DNA of 41,126 bases. Source: CAIVAT01 sp964628215 (GTDB lineage Bacteria > Bacteroidota > Bacteroidia > Bacteroidales > FEN-979). The position numbers and the translations under genes were made by a program. The notes below the pieces were generated by a model. That model ran no database searches and was not told where the DNA came from. It saw only the letters and a list, made by a program, of their open reading frames with translations. Shown one piece after another: positions 32,837 to 41,126 of the stretch; the first letter of the stretch is position 1, and the number at the start of each line of letters is the position of its first letter. The DNA lies in the NCBI GenBank assembly GCA_964628215.1, contig CAZVNF010000016.1, positions 1 through 41,126 of the forward strand. Reading direction: 5' to 3'.

Positions 32837-35800
32837 TTAGGGATAGATCACCAGCTTTATCGTCTCCACACTCCCATTGGCCATTACCTTCACAAAATAA
32901 ATGCCATGAGGCATCCCGGAAAAGCGGAACTCCTGTTTCTGGCCGATCAGGTTGTCAGTGAGTACCTTTGTCCCACTCATATTGTACACTTCAACCTTCG
33001 CATTTTCATATATTTTTTCGCCCATCTGCGCCAGTGTGAAATTACCGGTGGTCGGGTTCGGGTATAGACTGAACAAGGAACCGCTGATTGCGGTGGCTTG
33101 TTCCTTCTCTCCGCTTTTAAGTATGGCAGCCACTGGAGGCGCTTGATTACAGAATGGTCCGTTCAAGGCGATCTGACCGAGCAGATAGCCTCCCTGTTGT
33201 ATATTGGTTCCTGGAAGAAGCCTGATCAACTTCCCGGCGATCAGGGTCACGCTGCCGGTAGGGGAAACCACAAAAGTATTCGGTGTTCCAGCCACTTTAA
33301 TTGTGTCGGTCGCATTAAAACAGGTATCTCCGTCGAAGGTTCCTGAAATGTTGTTGTTTAACGGCAAGGACGAGGCAGTGGAAAAGGTCATGTCGTTTCC
33401 GAAAACGGTCACACTGGAAAATGAAACGCCCCTGATTCTGTAATGGTAGGTAGTATTTTCTTCCAATCCGGACAGTGGTGCGCTTATGGGAATGGAGGAG
33501 TTCCCGGATGCCACAGGAGGAACACCGGCAACTACTGAGCCATATGCATTGGTGGTACCGAAATCAAAATAGAGATTGACATTCTGGTCGCCCGGATTTA
33601 CCTCTCCGTTCAGGGTTGCGGTTGTAAAACTAACATTAGTTGCAGCATTGGTAACAACAGCAGGTTGCGGGGAAAATTCATACGCACCCATATCCGGGGG
33701 ACTAGAGCGCGGCGCGCCTGTGATGTCGGTGGGCAGTGCTGGAATATAGGCCCCTGCTTTGGGCATGGCTGTGGTGGTTGGAAACAAATCAGACGTGGAG
33801 GTGAAATCAGGGTTCACATACAGGGAGTTGGCTTCCTGGTTGGTTGCAGCCTGCCATAATGCAATTGTTGGGAAATTAATAAAATTCATCTCCCCAACCT
33901 GCCCGCTGCAACCGTCAATGTAATAATCGTTGTTGTCGATAACCGAGAAATTCCCGGCATTGGGAGCAGTAGTCATAATACCAAAGGTTCCTCCGGTCGC
34001 CGGGCAGATTCCGTGTAAGCCCTGCATGGAATTTTTAAAAATATTGTTTCTGATCTCAAGGTTGTTCGTGTGCGAACCATCTTTATAAATCCCGATACAC
34101 GCTGATGATGCATCTCTTACATCGGTAGGCGACAATAGATTACCATACAACCAGATTGAATTGTGAAGTATTTTAATGTTCCCTCCGCTAAAGATATAGA
34201 TGCCGTAAGGGTTGTTATTGGAAACTCCGGGGGCGGCTCCGGAAGATTTAATCCCATAAATGGAGTTATCAGATATCTCGGTAATTGTATTTCCCTCTGC
34301 CTCGTACCAGATACCATATGCGCCGGAACCATCATCAACATTGCGGTAAAAATCGTGGATCAGATTTTTTCGGATTTTGGTGTTTGTCGATTTTACCAGG
34401 ATATATATTCCGGAGTGTGTGGGTACATTATTCCCTGTTTCAGGGCCCATGATGTTGTTTCGCTCGATCAGCGTATTGTCGGAATATTGCAGCAGGATGC
34501 CTTTTGCTGTGATGTAACCGGCATTGTCAGTTGTTCCGATCGTATTCCCGGCAATCCGCCCGTTGTGGTTGATGCTGCTGAAGTTACCCGAGAAATAGAT
34601 CCCTGTGTTGGCGCTGTGAATGATGTTATCCGAGATATCAATGCCATCATATCCTCCGCCTGTCGGGCTCAGAAAAATGCCATAATTTTTCATCGTTATT
34701 GAGCTGATGCCTTTGATAATGCTGTTTTTGATAGTGATATTGGAAGCAGGATTAACACCCCCGTTGTTGAACAGTCCGATCACATGCGCATCATTCGTTT
34801 CGCTGGCGTTGTGGAATGTCAGATTTTTTTCGCTTCCTCCATTCGGTGACCCATCTATCACCAGATAATCAAAGCCATTTACCTTGATAAGTCCGCTTGC
34901 CGGAACAACCCCGGTAAAAACCGGATTGACTCCTGTCGCAGGTTTTATGGTGAGTGTATTAACACTGCTGCTTCCGCCATTTGGTTGCAGGGTTATAGGA
35001 TAGGATTCTGTTGGATAGGTATTGTCGGTCAGCACCAGGGTTACCGGACAGGTAATCCCCTTTGTGTTGATGTCGTTGATGGCAGCCGTTAGCGTTGGGT
35101 AGTCCCCGCCGGTTCCAACCTGGAAAGTGCCGCAAATTGCCGGAACCACCACATACTTGTTGGGTGATGACGGAGCAATGGAGGCCATCGGAGGATTGGC
35201 AGAAAAACCACCTGCACCGGGAAACGGGTTTGATCCGGTGTTTGGCGTTGCCCAAATGTCCTGGGCGGCAACGTAATAGTAAATAGTATCTCCCTGTACT
35301 GACCCTCCTCCAAAAGAAAAAGTATATTGATTATCCGCAATATGGGTTCCTGTAACAACATTCCAGGTGCCATTGTAGAATGTCTTCCAATACACACGTG
35401 GCAAGCCGATACCAGAAACCGGTACACCATGTACATCAGAGATGGTAGCAGTAAGCAGATGATTTCCGGTTGTGGCGATGTTGGCCAGGGGTGCATAAAC
35501 AATAAAAGGTGGTGTGAGATCCAAAGGTATTCCTCCGAATTCATCTGAGCCGATATCAGGGGCGTTGGCCGGATGCGATGGATTTACTGGATATCCGCTG
35601 TTGGGATAACGTGAATGGCCATCATAGTCGGTTAAAACTTCTATGGGATTCATCACCGGGCTGCCTCCGCTCTCACACTGTGTCGGAACATTCGGATTGA
35701 GGTGAAGATCAAGGGGGACAACACTTGATATGAACGGTGGCAGTTCGCTTACCGACAAATATTCACGCGGGTAAACACGGGTCCGGTATTGCAGCATTGT

Positions 35801-37738
35801 TGAATCATCTGTTACACCATCACTGAAAATCAACATATTAGATGACGGGATTCCTGCATAATAGTTATTGTTATTGGTCACTGCAGCAAGATTTCCTGAA
35901 TTGAGCGAGTCAGTGAGTACGGCAATGGTTTTGCCTGTACCGGTTGGCGTTGATGTATTTACGATAATATTATTCCTGATATCGTAAACTTTAGCTAACT
36001 TGGAAACCTGTAAACCGGCAGTTCCGAAATCGGCACCAGTCGAAGTTGCATTCAAAAACACCGTGTTGTTATACAAACCGGTAAGGTTGGTATTAAATCC
36101 AAATACCACAATCCCCCTGATGGCATTGAGCGAAGTTGAATTGCTGGTTTTCAGGTTACCAACGATATTGTTGTAGGCATAGATATTTCCGGGACCGGTA
36201 GTAGAGCCAAGATACAAACCATTGATCACACTGGTTGCAGCGGTTCCGCTTAGGCTTTCTACCTTGTTTTTATATATATCCCAGTTATAACCCCCCGACA
36301 CATAAATACCATAGGTAGCTCCATTGGCATTGCTTAGGTTCGTAACGGAATTATCATAGATGTACTTGTTAACCGGACGGATCGTATTGTTGTAAATTCC
36401 GTATACCGTTCCTGTTGTTGCCGACGAATTGTTATCGCACACATTGCCATAACAATAAAAAGTAAGACATTGCGGCGTGAACGACATGTAGTTCGTTGTA
36501 CCCCCTGCCAAAACAGACTGCAACCTCACATTCCCGCTCACCGTGTTGTTGTAAACCGAGGCAGTTCCAATTGTGGTTGGAAGCCCTGATACGACCATAT
36601 AATACACCGCACCTGTTGATGTAGTTGTGGTTGAACCATAGGTGTTGTTGGTTACAGAATTATTGTAAACGCTCACAATGGGTCCTGCATGTGCAATATT
36701 CATGTAGTAACAGATGCTCGAAGTGGCATTCGGAAATGTGCAGTTCGTAACGAGGTTGTCATGAACAATGACCGTATTTGATGTTGAGGTGGTCCCCATT
36801 GACTCATTCATCGCGTAAAAAGAACCGGTGCCAAGATATTGTATTGAAATCGTATTGCCATATATATTTACACTGGCATTGCCTGTTGACTGAAATTGCA
36901 TACCGTAACAGGTTCCCCCGGCAACCGGTCCTGTTATTGAGGTATTTGCAATAATGAGATTGTTCTCGTATTGTACATAGATGCCATTACAGGTTCCACT
37001 GCCGGCGCCAAAATTTGTGATCAGGTTGCCTGCAACCGAACCAACGTCATTATCCTGGTCCATGTATGCCTGCAGTGAATATCCGAACAAATAAATTCCA
37101 TTGAAACAGTTCGTGATGGTGTTTCCCTGGAACGAATTATTGGAATTGGTCTGGCGGGTATTCTTTAAAATTTTATTGGTACCAGGCAAGGTGTAAATCC
37201 ATGTCCTGACATTGATTCCAACTGTATTGAGGTTGAGATTATTCAATGTTATCGTACTGTTTTTGATCGTTGCATATTGGGTGCCGCTGGTATCTGCCGG
37301 CGCTTTGGCCAGCCAAAACCCATACTCAGTTTGCGTTGCACCGGTTGAATGAGCTGGATCATCACGCACATCGATCCCATCGAAGGTAATGTAATCGGTT
37401 CCTCCGATACAGATAACATAATCATAATTGCCGGCACCATTGGCAGAGGTGATCCTCGGGTTAACACCCACCCCGTCTTTTCTGAAAATGATCGGGCTTC
37501 CGGCCAGTGCGGATTGCGTGGTGATCAAACCTGAAGTTGCGCTCCCAAAGGTCTCAAGATGTCCTGCAATTACATTGAAGGTAACCCCACCCTCACCTAC
37601 ACCCTGGGCATTGAGGTCGGCAATGGCGGCAGCAACGGTTGCATAATCACCCGGGATGTACTTGTTCCCTGTCAGCTGGCCATATGACGTGCCGGCGATG
37701 ATCAATGAAATGATCAGTGAAATTAACTTTCTTTTCAT
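32837..37738 (-). CDS. Giant T9SS-exported surface protein with two beta-helix regions
   Basis: This 1633-residue protein has an N-terminal signal peptide (MKRKLISLIISLIIAGTSYG). A first right-handed parallel beta-helix region (about 25-720) has many turns containing N-rich strings such as VYNNTVSGN, IYGNTISI and IRNNIIVN (pectate lyase/NosD-type repeats). A beta-sandwich (about 745-870, DLTPPFIVYAPLANIAT) follows, then a second beta-helix (about 880-1340) opening with FQVGTGGDYPTLTAAINDI. After that come a fibronectin-III-like domain (about 1350-1445) and a C-terminal T9SS type A module (about 1550-1633, FSLYPNPTTGNFTL to VETIKLVIYP). No polysaccharide lyase catalytic residues can be assigned by eye, so it may be an adhesin or glycan-binding protein. 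It is a single-gene unit with its own strong terminator, lying between two copies of the ruvC junction. Confidence 0.88.
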   Translation of the reverse strand: MKRKLISLIISLIIAGTSYGQLTGNKYIPGDYATVAAAIADLNAQGVGEGGVTFNVIAGHLETFGSATSGLITTQSALAGSPIIFRKDGVGVNPRITSANGAGNYDYVICIGGTDYITFDGIDVRDDPAHSTGATQTEYGFWLAKAPADTSGTQYATIKNSTITLNNLNLNTVGINVRTWIYTLPGTNKILKNTRQTNSNNSFQGNTITNCFNGIYLFGYSLQAYMDQDNDVGSVAGNLITNFGAGSGTCNGIYVQYENNLIIANTSITGPVAGGTCYGMQFQSTGNASVNIYGNTISIQYLGTGSFYAMNESMGTTSTSNTVIVHDNLVTNCTFPNATSSICYYMNIAHAGPIVSVYNNSVTNNTYGSTTTTSTGAVYYMVVSGLPTTIGTASVYNNTVSGNVRLQSVLAGGTTNYMSFTPQCLTFYCYGNVCDNNSSATTGTVYGIYNNTIRPVNKYIYDNSVTNLSNANGATYGIYVSGGYNWDIYKNKVESLSGTAATSVINGLYLGSTTGPGNIYAYNNIVGNLKTSNSTSLNAIRGIVVFGFNTNLTGLYNNTVFLNATSTGADFGTAGLQVSKLAKVYDIRNNIIVNTSTPTGTGKTIAVLTDSLNSGNLAAVTNNNNYYAGIPSSNMLIFSDGVTDDSTMLQYRTRVYPREYLSVSELPPFISSVVPLDLHLNPNVPTQCESGGSPVMNPIEVLTDYDGHSRYPNSGYPVNPSHPANAPDIGSDEFGGIPLDLTPPFIVYAPLANIATTGNHLLTATISDVHGVPVSGIGLPRVYWKTFYNGTWNVVTGTHIADNQYTFSFGGGSVQGDTIYYYVAAQDIWATPNTGSNPFPGAGGFSANPPMASIAPSSPNKYVVVPAICGTFQVGTGGDYPTLTAAINDINTKGITCPVTLVLTDNTYPTESYPITLQPNGGSSSVNTLTIKPATGVNPVFTGVVPASGLIKVNGFDYLVIDGSPNGGSEKNLTFHNASETNDAHVIGLFNNGGVNPASNITIKNSIIKGISSITMKNYGIFLSPTGGGYDGIDISDNIIHSANTGIYFSGNFSSINHNGRIAGNTIGTTDNAGYITAKGILLQYSDNTLIERNNIMGPETGNNVPTHSGIYILVKSTNTKIRKNLIHDFYRNVDDGSGAYGIWYEAEGNTITEISDNSIYGIKSSGAAPGVSNNNPYGIYIFSGGNIKILHNSIWLYGNLLSPTDVRDASSACIGIYKDGSHTNNLEIRNNIFKNSMQGLHGICPATGGTFGIMTTAPNAGNFSVIDNNDYYIDGCSGQVGEMNFINFPTIALWQAATNQEANSLYVNPDFTSTSDLFPTTTAMPKAGAYIPALPTDITGAPRSSPPDMGAYEFSPQPAVVTNAATNVSFTTATLNGEVNPGDQNVNLYFDFGTTNAYGSVVAGVPPVASGNSSIPISAPLSGLEENTTYHYRIRGVSFSSVTVFGNDMTFSTASSLPLNNNISGTFDGDTCFNATDTIKVAGTPNTFVVSPTGSVTLIAGKLIRLLPGTNIQQGGYLLGQIALNGPFCNQAPPVAAILKSGEKEQATAISGSLFSLYPNPTTGNFTLAQMGEKIYENAKVEVYNMSGTKVLTDNLIGQKQEFRFSGMPHGIYFVKVMANGSVETIKLVIYP

Positions 37739-38182
37739 GTTTCCTGGTTTTTGTGAATTTTGATGTAAAATTATTACACGTATTGTGATTCCATATGCCC
37801 GACAGGGTTACATTATATGTACATTCATCTTACAATTACTATATCGCATTATTTCATTATCTTACAATATCTGTAATATTCTGATTGCGAGTTATATGAA
37901 AAATAAGTTAAAAATTGTTTCGATGACATATCTGCTTACAATTTTTGCAAAGTAGGAGGCGAACGACCTGCTGCTCTTTCATGAACAGGAACTGACACAC
38001 TTTATGTCATTCTCGTGAAATTATGTAATTTTCACGTTTTTAGCTAGCTTGCGAAGTAACCTCAATGCCAACACGAGCAAAAAAAATAGAATTAAATGAA
38101 GCGCAATTATACCAGTAAACGTTTTCCGTATACCTTTTAGAACACCAACATGCAGTAATTGAGAAGCGTCAGAAGTCAGGAA
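37739..38182. other. AT-rich spacer upstream of the giant gene, possible mobile-DNA remnant
   Basis: This 444-bp spacer has no intact gene. It carries a plus-strand promoter-like pair (TTG, then AATTTTTG at 37940-37947), a plus-strand hairpin with T-run at 38014-38041 and a short reading frame starting MPTRAKKIELNEAQLYQ at 38065-38118. After that frame's stop, the same frame stays open to near 38195 (TFSVYLLEHQHAVIEKRQK). That looks like a decayed coding remnant, but I cannot assign a family. Confidence 0.35.
38014..38041 (+). terminator. Orphan plus-strand rho-independent terminator candidate
   Basis: CGTGAAA (38014-38020) pairs with TTTCACG (38030-38036) across a 9-nt loop and is followed by TTTTT (38037-38041). 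No plus-strand gene precedes it, which fits either a small RNA or a relic of inserted DNA. Confidence 0.4.
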
Positions 38183-38343
38183 GTATCAAAAACTGATGTG
38201 AAGTTTATCCCAGCCTTTCCGGGTTTGCCGTCAGAAAACTTTTCCATCCCGAAAATTTCTTTCCGGTTTCCGGCTTCCCGTTCTGAAAATAATGACAAAC
38301 CGCGGCAGCCAGTCCATCGGTGGCGTCCATGGTATCGGGTATT
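38183..38343. repeat. Right copy of the duplicated ureohydrolase/ruvC junction
   Basis: This is the partner of 32482-32642. On the plus strand it keeps the last five codons and stop of a ureohydrolase allele (YQKLM, with CAA where the left copy has CAG). On the minus strand it is the 3' end of the intact ruvC. Confidence 0.93.
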
Positions 38344-38756
38344 TCTGTGATCTGCAGCAGGTGGGTAAGCATGGCCGCAACCTGTTCCTTGGATGCAGCT
38401 CCGTTGCCGGTGATGGATTGCTTGATTTTGCGCGGTGAATATTCAAAGATGGGAAGCGACCGCGACAGGGCCGCTGCAATGGCTACTCCCTGGGCCCTTC
38501 CAAGCTTGAGCATCGACTGAACATTTTTTCCGAAGAAGGGAGCTTCTATTGATAGTTCATCAGGATGATACTGTTCGATCAGGGAGATCATACGGTCAAA
38601 AATAATCTTAAGCCGCAATGGATGGTCGTCGTATTTGCTTAATTTTAGCACGCCTAAGGCAAGTACACTTATTTTGGAGCCGGTTATGCTGATAACCCCA
38701 TAACCCATAATGGTAGTACCCGGGTCAATCCCTAAAATAATGCGCTCGCTTACCAT
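38205..38756 (-). CDS. ruvC: Crossover junction endodeoxyribonuclease RuvC
   Basis: The 183-residue protein starts at the ATG at 38756 (MVSERIILGIDPGTTIMGYG), which places the first catalytic aspartate at D10 as usual for the family. Upstream in-frame ATGs, up to 38843, would extend into the divergent gene and past the inferred promoter. ELSIEAPFFGKNVQS gives the catalytic Glu, and the C-terminal DTMDATDGLAAA carries the remaining acidic residues. It resolves Holliday junctions with RuvAB. Only 7 bp separate its start from the divergent membrane-protein gene. Its last 46 or so codons are the duplicated segment. Confidence 0.96.
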   Translation of the reverse strand: MVSERIILGIDPGTTIMGYGVISITGSKISVLALGVLKLSKYDDHPLRLKIIFDRMISLIEQYHPDELSIEAPFFGKNVQSMLKLGRAQGVAIAAALSRSLPIFEYSPRKIKQSITGNGAASKEQVAAMLTHLLQITEIPDTMDATDGLAAAVCHYFQNGKPETGKKFSGWKSFLTANPERLG

Positions 38757-38763
38757 ACATGAA

Positions 38764-39789
38764 ATGAAAAACCTGTCAAAAGTACAGAAAATATCCAACC
38801 TGCTTATCCAGCTGGCCATATTTATCCTTACCTGCCTGTACATCTGGCAACAGGTGTTTAAGAAAAGCGACCTGCATGAATTGCTGCTGACCCTGGAGAA
38901 AAACCTGGTAACCCAAGGGTTTCAGAGGGGGATTGCCCTGGTGTTTTTTCTGATGCTTGTCAACTGGAGCCTGGAAACAGCAAAGTGGAGGTACCTTATT
39001 GGAAAGGTAGAGAAAATCGGCTTTTTCATGGCTTTCCAGGCAGTGCTCACCGGGATCAGCATCAGCTCGTTCATCCCGAACAGGGTAGGGGAGTATTTTG
39101 GGCGGATATACATCCTGAAGACCGCCAGCCGCATCGAAGGCATATTGATCACCCTGGTTGGAAGCATGAGCCAGCTCCTGATCACGGTGCTGGCAGGTTC
39201 ATTCGCATTGCTGGTGTTCATACCGGGCTATCTTCCCGGCACCGGGTTCAGTGACGGATATCTGTATTATTGCCTTGTGACCCTGGTGGTTACCCTTGAT
39301 TGCCTGTTGGTGGCCCTGTTCTTCAAACTCTCCTTTCTTACAACCCTGAAGGAGCAGATTCTCAGGAACGGGTTAAAACCGTTGCGGAAATTTTTCAGGA
39401 TCTTTGCCTTCTATCATAACCGTGAAATGGCCGTGGTCATGATTTTGAGTTTTTTGCGATACCTGGTTTTCTCCTCCCAGTTTTACCTGCTGCTCATGCT
39501 GTTCGGAATTGAGATACCCTATTTCAGCGCATTGATGCTGATTGCACTCATTTACCTGATCATGGCGATTATCCCTACCATTGCACTTACCGAATTGGGC
39601 ATCAGGGGTTCCGTGGCATTGTACATTTTCGGACTGTATTCAGGCCAGGTTTTGCCTGTTTCAGGGGCAAACAGCCTGGGCATATTTGCAGCATCTACCC
39701 TGCTTTGGACAATTAATCTTGGAATTCCCGCCCTGATCGGGACAATATTTGTATTCCGACTGCAGTTTTTCAGAAAGACCCGGGATTGA
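38764..39789 (+). CDS. UPF0104 / lysylphosphatidylglycerol synthase TM-region-like membrane protein
   Basis: The 341-residue protein starts at the ATG at 38764 (MKNLSKVQKISNLLIQLAIF). Upstream in-frame codons lie inside ruvC. It has about eight hydrophobic helices and the family patterns NWSLETAKWRYLI, SISSFIPNRVGEYFGRI and IPTIALTELGIRGSVALYIF. This matches the integral-membrane (flippase-like) half of MprF/UPF0104 proteins. It lacks a catalytic synthase domain, so it may move a lipid or lipid-linked glycan. The downstream glycosyltransferase start overlaps its stop (TGATG), pointing to a shared glycolipid or surface glycan pathway. Confidence 0.85.
   Translation: MKNLSKVQKISNLLIQLAIFILTCLYIWQQVFKKSDLHELLLTLEKNLVTQGFQRGIALVFFLMLVNWSLETAKWRYLIGKVEKIGFFMAFQAVLTGISISSFIPNRVGEYFGRIYILKTASRIEGILITLVGSMSQLLITVLAGSFALLVFIPGYLPGTGFSDGYLYYCLVTLVVTLDCLLVALFFKLSFLTTLKEQILRNGLKPLRKFFRIFAFYHNREMAVVMILSFLRYLVFSSQFYLLLMLFGIEIPYFSALMLIALIYLIMAIIPTIALTELGIRGSVALYIFGLYSGQVLPVSGANSLGIFAASTLLWTINLGIPALIGTIFVFRLQFFRKTRD
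38777..38784 (-). promoter_or_regulatory. -7 element for ruvC
   Basis: On the minus strand this reads TACTTTTG, an exact TAnnTTTG match 21 bp upstream of the ruvC ATG at 38756 and inside the first codons of the divergent gene. It supports the short ruvC start. Confidence 0.45.
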
Positions 39790-40940
39790 TGGACCTGCAA
39801 AAAACTTTCGAACTGATTCTGCTGCTGTTGCTGGGATGCTATGGTTCCCTCATCGGCTTTTTTACCTTCGGGCTCATCAGGATTGTCAGGAGTAAACAAA
39901 AGCAGGCTTCACACCGTGAAGTATTTGTTTCTGTCATCATCCCGGTGCGCAATGAAGCATCAAACATCCTACGACTTCTTGAGGAGATACGCGAACAGGA
40001 TTTTTCGTGCCGATCCATGGAGGTGATTGTGGCGGATGACTACTCCGAAGATGATACCATGGCACTTGCCTCGCAGTATGCTCAGCGGCATCCTGATTTT
40101 TCGCTGGTACTGGTTCCCTCCCCACTTACCGAATTGAATACAACCGGGAAAAAGAGAGCCGTTGAACGGGCTGTTGCCGTAGCGAAGGGAGAGATTTTGC
40201 TTTTTACCGATGCCGATACGGAACGGGGAGCAGAATGGGTCTCCTCCATGGTTGCAGGGTTTGAAATTGCAAGTATACAGATGGTACTGGGGCTGGTGTA
40301 TTACCAGCATGAAAAGAACCTGCTGCAGAAAATCCAGTCACTGGAGTTTCTCGGGTTGATGGGGACTACCGCGGGAAGTGCGGTTATGGGTTACCCGGTG
40401 ATGTGCAACGGGGCCAACCTGGCCTACCGGCGTGATGCGTTTTTTCAAACGGGTGGTTTTACCAGTAATCTCAGGTATCGTTCAGGCGATGATCAGTTTA
40501 TGATGAGCCAGATTCGTAAGCACTACGGAAATGGGGCCCTGAGGTTTAATATGGATATGAAGGGTGCCGTAATCACACAGGCGGAGGCCACCTTTGCGGG
40601 TTTTCTGCAGCAGAGAATCCGCTGGGTTTCCAAAAGTCCCGGCTACCGCGACCCGGTTGTCATACTGGCAGGGGCGGTAACCTATTTAACCCAGGTGTTT
40701 TTACTGTCCGGGATGCTGCTGGGTTTTTTATTTCCCGGTATGCTATATTTTTCCATGATCCTCTGGCTGGTAAAAATCCTGTTGGAATACCCGATGGTTT
40801 GGATCATGATCCGGTTTTTTGGTAAGCAAACACTGACAAAACACTATTTCGTTGCGCAGGTTTTTCAACTGGTTTATGTTCCTGTGGCTGGGCTGCTGGG
40901 CCTGATGATCCCCTATCGCTGGAAGGGAAGAAAAGGCTGA
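39789..40940 (+). CDS. Membrane-associated family 2 glycosyltransferase
   Basis: The 383-residue protein starts at the ATG at 39789, which shares one base with the upstream stop. It has an N-terminal membrane helix (about 8-30), a GT-A domain with VSVIIPVRNEA (47-57), VIVADDYSEDDT (79-90), a DxD motif as FTDADTE (DAD at 141-143), CNGANLAYRR (206-215), SGDD (232-235) and QQRIRW (274-279, the Q..RW acceptor motif), followed by two or three C-terminal helices. Such processive-type GT2 enzymes add sugars to lipid or polysaccharide acceptors at the inner membrane. The partner flippase-like gene is directly upstream. Confidence 0.93.
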   Translation: MDLQKTFELILLLLLGCYGSLIGFFTFGLIRIVRSKQKQASHREVFVSVIIPVRNEASNILRLLEEIREQDFSCRSMEVIVADDYSEDDTMALASQYAQRHPDFSLVLVPSPLTELNTTGKKRAVERAVAVAKGEILLFTDADTERGAEWVSSMVAGFEIASIQMVLGLVYYQHEKNLLQKIQSLEFLGLMGTTAGSAVMGYPVMCNGANLAYRRDAFFQTGGFTSNLRYRSGDDQFMMSQIRKHYGNGALRFNMDMKGAVITQAEATFAGFLQQRIRWVSKSPGYRDPVVILAGAVTYLTQVFLLSGMLLGFLFPGMLYFSMILWLVKILLEYPMVWIMIRFFGKQTLTKHYFVAQVFQLVYVPVAGLLGLMIPYRWKGRKG

Positions 40941-40983
40941 TGAGACGAATTGGGATCAACAGACATAGAGTTGGCCCCGAAAA

Positions 40984-41041
40984 AGTACGAATTACAATGT
41001 ACAAAGTACAAACTAAAGTGGGAAGTGCAAAGTTCAAAGGA
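40984..41041. repeat. Short repeat string (GTACAAAGTACAAA type)
   Basis: Imperfect units of the form GTACRAA / TGTACAAAGTACAAA / AGTGCAAAGTTCAAAGG follow the glycosyltransferase gene. The rest of 40941-41126 shows no supported gene. Confidence 0.5.
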
Positions 41042-41126
41042 CGAACAACAGCCGGCGAGTCCCAAACTTTGTCCTCCTGACTTCGACACTGGGACACCCT
41101 AAATTTTTCCCCAAAAGTTTTCATCG

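Noticed and set aside
40804..41124. Minus-strand frame at the right edge
   Set aside because: It overlaps the end of the glycosyltransferase gene, runs through repeat sequence and has no recognisable motif.

Overview
The window looks like a chromosomal segment of a Bacteroidota (class Bacteroidia-like) bacterium. Three proteins end in type IX secretion system (T9SS) C-terminal sorting modules, and one of these is a PorZ-like T9SS component. Several genes are preceded by the Bacteroidota -7 promoter element TAnnTTTG. Intergenic spacers carry short repeat strings of a kind I associate with Bacteroidota genomes. I saw no rRNA, tRNA, CRISPR array or intact insertion sequence.

Layout. 1-758 holds the tail of a sensor kinase and its LytTR response regulator. 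816-3517 has a flavodoxin-fold quinone reductase and a two-gene unit (CBS-like membrane protein plus a PAS histidine kinase with a four-cysteine cluster). 3765-14184 is a ten-gene minus-strand unit: a LysM lytic transglycosylase, a TolC-type channel, an HlyD-type adaptor, a DUF2147 protein, two ABC ATPases, a small membrane protein, two ABC-2 permeases and an MltF-like lytic transglycosylase. It resembles a YbhGFSR-type tripartite exporter bracketed by two peptidoglycan-cleaving enzymes. A roughly 290-bp REP-like palindrome cluster with terminal inverted repeats (14311-14602) separates it from a divergent gene (14692-16737) for a secreted peptidylarginine deiminase resembling Porphyromonas gingivalis PPAD, followed by a GH108 muramidase.

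17298-21919 carries lysS, recO and a PorZ-like gene. 22002-27508 is a Wza-like lipoprotein, a Wzc-like tyrosine autokinase with a repetitive Tyr-Gly tail, and cysD-cysN, which suggests capsule or exopolysaccharide export linked to sulfate activation. miaB and topA are divergent around 28.9 kb. topA is followed by a ureohydrolase-fold protein that has lost several metal ligands. 38205-40940 holds ruvC, a UPF0104/flippase-like membrane protein and a GT2 glycosyltransferase.

The most unusual feature is at 32482-38343. The junction between the 3' ends of the ureohydrolase gene and ruvC occurs twice, in direct orientation, as about 161-bp copies near 91% identity. Between them lies about 5.5 kb holding one 1633-residue T9SS surface protein gene. 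In the ruvC reading frame, ten of the eleven differences are synonymous third-position changes. The two copies therefore look like two separately evolved alleles brought together by recombination, not one recent duplication.

Common theme: the region is rich in cell-envelope functions (T9SS cargo and machinery, peptidoglycan cleavage, tripartite export, polysaccharide export), mixed with housekeeping genes (lysS, recO, miaB, topA, ruvC).
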